A DNA stretch of 5,657 bases from Hyphomicrobiales bacterium (lineage in GTDB: Bacteria; Pseudomonadota; Alphaproteobacteria; Rhizobiales; Xanthobacteraceae). The position numbers were made by a program, and so were the translations under genes. The stretch spans positions 1 through 5,657 of the forward strand of contig JACQTM010000190.1 of assembly GCA_016210825.1 (NCBI GenBank). Reading direction: 5' to 3'. This document shows positions 5,598 through 5,657 of this stretch, one piece after another. The notes under the pieces are model-generated. The model saw only the letters and a list, made by a program, of their open reading frames with translations. It did not search any database and was not told where the DNA came from. The number at the start of each line of letters is the position of its first letter. The first letter of the stretch is position 1.

Positions 5598-5600
5598 GTT

Positions 5601-5644
5601 TTACCGCCACTCGATTTTCGCCACCTCGTAGGCCTTGGCGCCGC
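5601..5644 (-). repeat. 44-bp direct repeat, right copy (in greA)
   Basis: This is the in-gene copy of the exact 44-bp direct repeat, covering the last 13 codons and stop of the greA-like gene. The left copy lies 283 bases away at 5318-5361 in the same orientation. Confidence 0.93.
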
Positions 5645-5657
5645 CGGGCGCGACCAC
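5601..5657 (-). CDS. greA: transcription elongation factor GreA, C-terminal 18 residues only
   Basis: The minus strand from the window edge reads VVAPGGAKAYEVAKIEWR and then TAA. The pattern (APGG, one aromatic YE, then alternating V/I-K-E) matches the last strand pair of GreA proteins, whose E. coli member ends with TPGG...YEVIKVEY. GreA binds stalled RNA polymerase and stimulates cleavage of backtracked transcripts; its C-terminal domain docks on the polymerase. The gene's 5' part lies beyond the right edge. The last 13 codons and the stop are duplicated at 5318-5361. Only 18 residues are visible, so a related Gre-fold protein cannot be excluded. Confidence 0.7.
   Translation of the reverse strand: MVAPGGAKAYEVAKIEWR

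Larger units (their letters stand above)
5318..5600 (-). mobile_element. candidate 283-bp inserted unit at the greA 3' end
   Basis: The unit consists of 239 bases (5362-5600) with one small coiled-coil gene plus one 44-bp copy of the greA end. It separates greA from its apparent terminator. The insert's coding part is about 55% GC by hand count, lower than the AtuA and CarA genes around it, with AT-richer codons such as AAT, ATT, GTT and CTT. Imperfect inverted ends are visible just inside the repeats (ATGTGCAG at 5363-5370 and CTGCCAT at 5591-5597). There is no transposase or integrase in the window. The exact repeat shows that a duplication or insertion took place; mobility is inferred. Confidence 0.4.

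Noticed and set aside
5311..5631. 106-codon plus-strand frame across the insert
   Set aside because: It is antisense to the heptad-patterned coiled-coil ORF; Ser/Arg/Thr-rich translation without motif.
5318..5644. CRISPR-like repeat pair or transposon target-site duplication
   Set aside because: Only two repeat copies with a 239-bp spacer, so not CRISPR; 44 bp is much longer than target duplications made by known insertion sequences, and the repeat is coding sequence of the neighbouring gene.

Overview
The window looks like chromosomal DNA of an alphaproteobacterium, most likely order Rhizobiales (Bradyrhizobium/Rhodopseudomonas/Xanthobacteraceae-like). The reasons are high GC with strong codon bias, GatB/YqeY divergent from carA, and compact intergenic palindromes of the kind common in Bradyrhizobium-type genomes. 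The assignment comes from reading the sequence; no database search was run.

Layout, left to right. (1) Positions 2-232 hold the 3' part of a BrnA-type antitoxin gene. Its toxin partner would lie off the left edge. (2) A small, unrecognised gene converges on it from the minus strand (242-448). Upstream of that gene lies an 88-bp nested palindromic repeat (533-620). (3) A GatB/YqeY-family gene (641-1096, minus) and carA (1182-2384, plus) diverge from a shared 85-bp promoter region. CarA is the glutamine amidotransferase subunit of carbamoyl-phosphate synthase and has a complete catalytic triad. carB is not in the window. (4) A DUF547 protein with a twin-arginine-type signal peptide follows at 2469-3353. 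(5) After a second, different palindromic element (3399-3486) comes a two-gene AtuA module: a DUF1446/AtuA gene (3523-4899) overlapping by one base (TAATG) with a gene for the AtuA-like C-terminal domain (4899-5246). In many bacteria these two domains form one polypeptide; here they are split and probably translationally coupled.

(6) The right end is the most unusual part. Reading leftward on the minus strand, the last 18 codons of a probable greA end at 5601. Three bases later a 73-codon coiled-coil gene begins (5376-5597). Fourteen bases after that gene's stop, the last 44 bp of greA (13 codons plus stop) appear again, perfectly copied (5318-5361), followed by what looks like greA's own terminator (5251-5283). 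A 239-bp low-GC insert with one small ORF therefore sits between greA and its terminator, flanked by exact 44-bp direct repeats of the greA 3' end. This is the arrangement expected if a very small element entered the end of greA and restored the gene's terminus. It is the main candidate in this window for something undescribed.

Together the genes are mostly ordinary housekeeping (pyrimidine/arginine precursor synthesis, transcription elongation, YqeY) with accessory additions: an antitoxin, an exported DUF547 protein, an AtuA pair, and the coiled-coil unit.
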